Shown here piece by piece: positions 62,478-64,000 of a stretch of 64,000 bases of DNA. Source of the DNA: Testudinibacter aquarius (GTDB lineage Bacteria; Pseudomonadota; Gammaproteobacteria; Enterobacterales; Pasteurellaceae); contig NZ_SMCP01000001.1 of assembly GCF_004342725.1 (NCBI RefSeq), positions 186,001-250,000 of the forward strand, written 5' to 3'. A program made the translations under genes and the position numbers. The notes beneath the pieces were generated by a model. It was not told the DNA's origin and did not search any database. It saw only the letters and a program-made list of their open reading frames with translations. The first letter of the stretch is position 1. Every line of letters begins with the position of its first letter.

Positions 62478-63364
62478 TGCGTAAGTTTTTAGTTCCTGTC
62501 ATTATTCTGGTGGCAGCGATTGTATATTCCAGCGTGGTAGTGATTAACGAAGGCTCGCGCGGTATCATGTTGCGTTTCAGCAAAGTCTTGCGTGACAGCG
62601 ACAACAAAGTCTCAATCTATGCACCAGGCATTCATTTTAAAATTCCGTTTATTGATAATGTGAAAATTTTAGATGCCAGAATCCAAACCTTAGACGGACA
62701 AGCTGATCGCTTCGTCACGGTGGAGAAAAAAGACTTGCTGGTGGATTCTTATGTGAAATGGCGGATCAGCGATTTTGGTCGTTTTTATACCAGTACCGGC
62801 GGTGGCGATTACACCTATGCCGACAACTTACTGCGTCGTAAAGTCAATGACCGCTTGCGTTCCGAAATCGGTTCAAGAACCATTAAAGACATTGTTTCCG
62901 GCACGCGTGGCGAGTTGATGACCGGTGCATTAAACGCGTTGAACACCGGTGCCGACAGCTCGTCGGATTTAGGTATTCAGGTAGTTGACGTGCGGGTTAA
63001 ACAAATCAACCTGCCACAAGAGGTTTCTTCTTCGATTTACCAACGGATGCGTGCCGAACGGGACGCCGTTGCGCGGGAACATCGTTCACAGGGTCGCGAA
63101 AAATCAGCGTTTATCCAAGCTGATGTCGATCGCAAAGTCACGGTAATCTTGGCAACCGCCAGCAAAACCGCCCAAGAGCTACGCGGTAGCGGCGATGCCA
63201 CCGCAGCCAAAGTGTATGCTGATGCGTTTCGCAATGAACCGGAATTTTTCAGCTTTGTACGTAGCTTGAAAGCCTACGAAAAAAGCTTCAAAAATTCAGG
63301 TAATATGATGATTCTCAAACCGGGCAGCGATTTCTTCCGTTATATGCAAACACCGGAAAATTAA
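62477..63364 (+). CDS. hflC: HflC, modulator of FtsH protease
   Basis: 295 residues. An N-terminal membrane anchor (FLVPVIILVAAIVYSSVVV) is followed by EGSRGIMLRFSKVLRD and the SPFH domain; the helical region (YQRMRAERDAVAREHRSQGREKSAFIQADVDRK) is typical. The C-terminal hydrophobic-aromatic segment EFFSFVRSLKAYEKSF is usual. It partners HflK. A hairpin from the GGCGGA family follows at 63377. Confidence 0.95.
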   Translation: MRKFLVPVIILVAAIVYSSVVVINEGSRGIMLRFSKVLRDSDNKVSIYAPGIHFKIPFIDNVKILDARIQTLDGQADRFVTVEKKDLLVDSYVKWRISDFGRFYTSTGGGDYTYADNLLRRKVNDRLRSEIGSRTIKDIVSGTRGELMTGALNALNTGADSSSDLGIQVVDVRVKQINLPQEVSSSIYQRMRAERDAVAREHRSQGREKSAFIQADVDRKVTVILATASKTAQELRGSGDATAAKVYADAFRNEPEFFSFVRSLKAYEKSFKNSGNMMILKPGSDFFRYMQTPEN

Positions 63365-63376
63365 TAACGAAAGCCA

Positions 63377-63401
63377 GCGGGCGGACTCACTATCCGCCCG
63401 C
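63377..63401 (+). terminator. Hairpin after hflC (GGGCGGA repeat family)
   Basis: GCGGGCGGA (63377-63385) and TCCGCCCGC (63393-63401) give a perfect 9-bp stem with a 7-base loop, 12 bases after the hflC stop. Only AATGTTT follows, so termination is plausible but not certain. It belongs to the same dispersed hairpin family as 29097 and 59764. Confidence 0.65.
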
Positions 63402-63511
63402 AATGTTTCCAAAGCCCTATAACACCGCACTTTGATTGTGGATTGTAGTGAGGCTTGGAAAAGAGTAAAGTAAACTGTTGCGAATATCCATCTTCAAATC
63501 TTAAAAGGTAA

Positions 63512-64000
<489 letters not shown>

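Larger units (their letters stand above)
1077..63434. repeat. Dispersed DNA uptake signal sequences (AAGTGCGGT)
   Basis: About 55 copies of AAGTGCGGT or ACCGCACTT are spread over both strands. Most extend to AAAGTGCGGT; many have the T-rich flank known from H. influenzae. They are placed inside genes as well as in spacers. Copies at 22577/22596 and 32555/32575, and 57149 with a degenerate partner, form hairpins after genes. Only two ordinary copies, near 9173 and 15959, fall between 7476 and 22559. Confidence 0.9.

Overview
The window looks like a chromosomal segment of a Pasteurellaceae bacterium of the Haemophilus influenzae-type uptake-signal group. About 55 copies of the 9-mer AAGTGCGGT or its complement are scattered through it, and the gene content fits this family: sapABCDF, ompP1/fadL, hinT-ycfL-thiK-nagZ, focA-pflB-pflA, lsrRK and a Slam system. 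A mixed-acid fermenting, sugar-using species near Basfia, Actinobacillus succinogenes, Pasteurella or Aggregatibacter is plausible. The species cannot be fixed from this sequence alone.

Layout. 1-7463: end of lsrR, lsrK, a class II glutamine amidotransferase, sprT, xerC/DUF484/dapF on the minus strand, a small membrane protein and tdk. 7476-22559: a catabolic island of 13 minus-strand genes running from a shared regulatory region at 19343-19712, plus a divergent second TRAP transporter. It is AT-richer than its flanks and almost free of uptake sequences. 22577-35805: housekeeping and stress genes (pfkA, a CDF metal exporter, yaaA, ung, grcA, a zinc alcohol dehydrogenase, an Alx/TerC protein, a peroxiredoxin, metC, and ycjF/ycjX/pspC/pspB). 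35930-41453: sapABCDF. 41563-48700: a YfcZ-like gene, fadL, ogt and the hinT-ycfL-thiK-nagZ-rlmC cluster. 49166-53948: focA, pflB, an inserted toxin-antitoxin pair, and pflA. 54105-57136: a surface-lipoprotein system made of a 19-T tract, a lipoprotein with a 31-hexad helical stalk, and its Slam exporter. 57234-60834: scrK-scrB-scrR for sucrose. 61143-64000: hflK-hflC and the start of purA.

The most interesting system is the island. It encodes two TRAP carboxylate transporters and an MFS permease. It also encodes a PdxA2-like dehydrogenase, DhaK and DhaL (no DhaM), a metal-dependent TIM-barrel epimerase/decarboxylase-like protein, an amidohydrolase, a cyclase-family hydrolase, an RpiB-like isomerase and a SorC regulator. 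A triosephosphate-isomerase-like enzyme there is fused to a glucose-type PTS EIIB domain that keeps its phosphorylatable cysteine. The RpiB paralogue lacks the histidine used for ring opening, as expected if its substrate is an acyclic four-carbon phosphate. Together these suggest catabolism of a C4 or branched C5 sugar acid or lactone through erythrulose phosphates to erythrose-4-phosphate. A perfect CRP site sits in the shared promoter region, and the EIIB domain could tie the pathway to PTS status.

The second system is the Slam/lipoprotein pair at 54105-57136. It combines a homopolymer upstream of the lipoprotein gene (possible expression switching) with an in-frame 18-bp repeat array (possible stalk-length variation).
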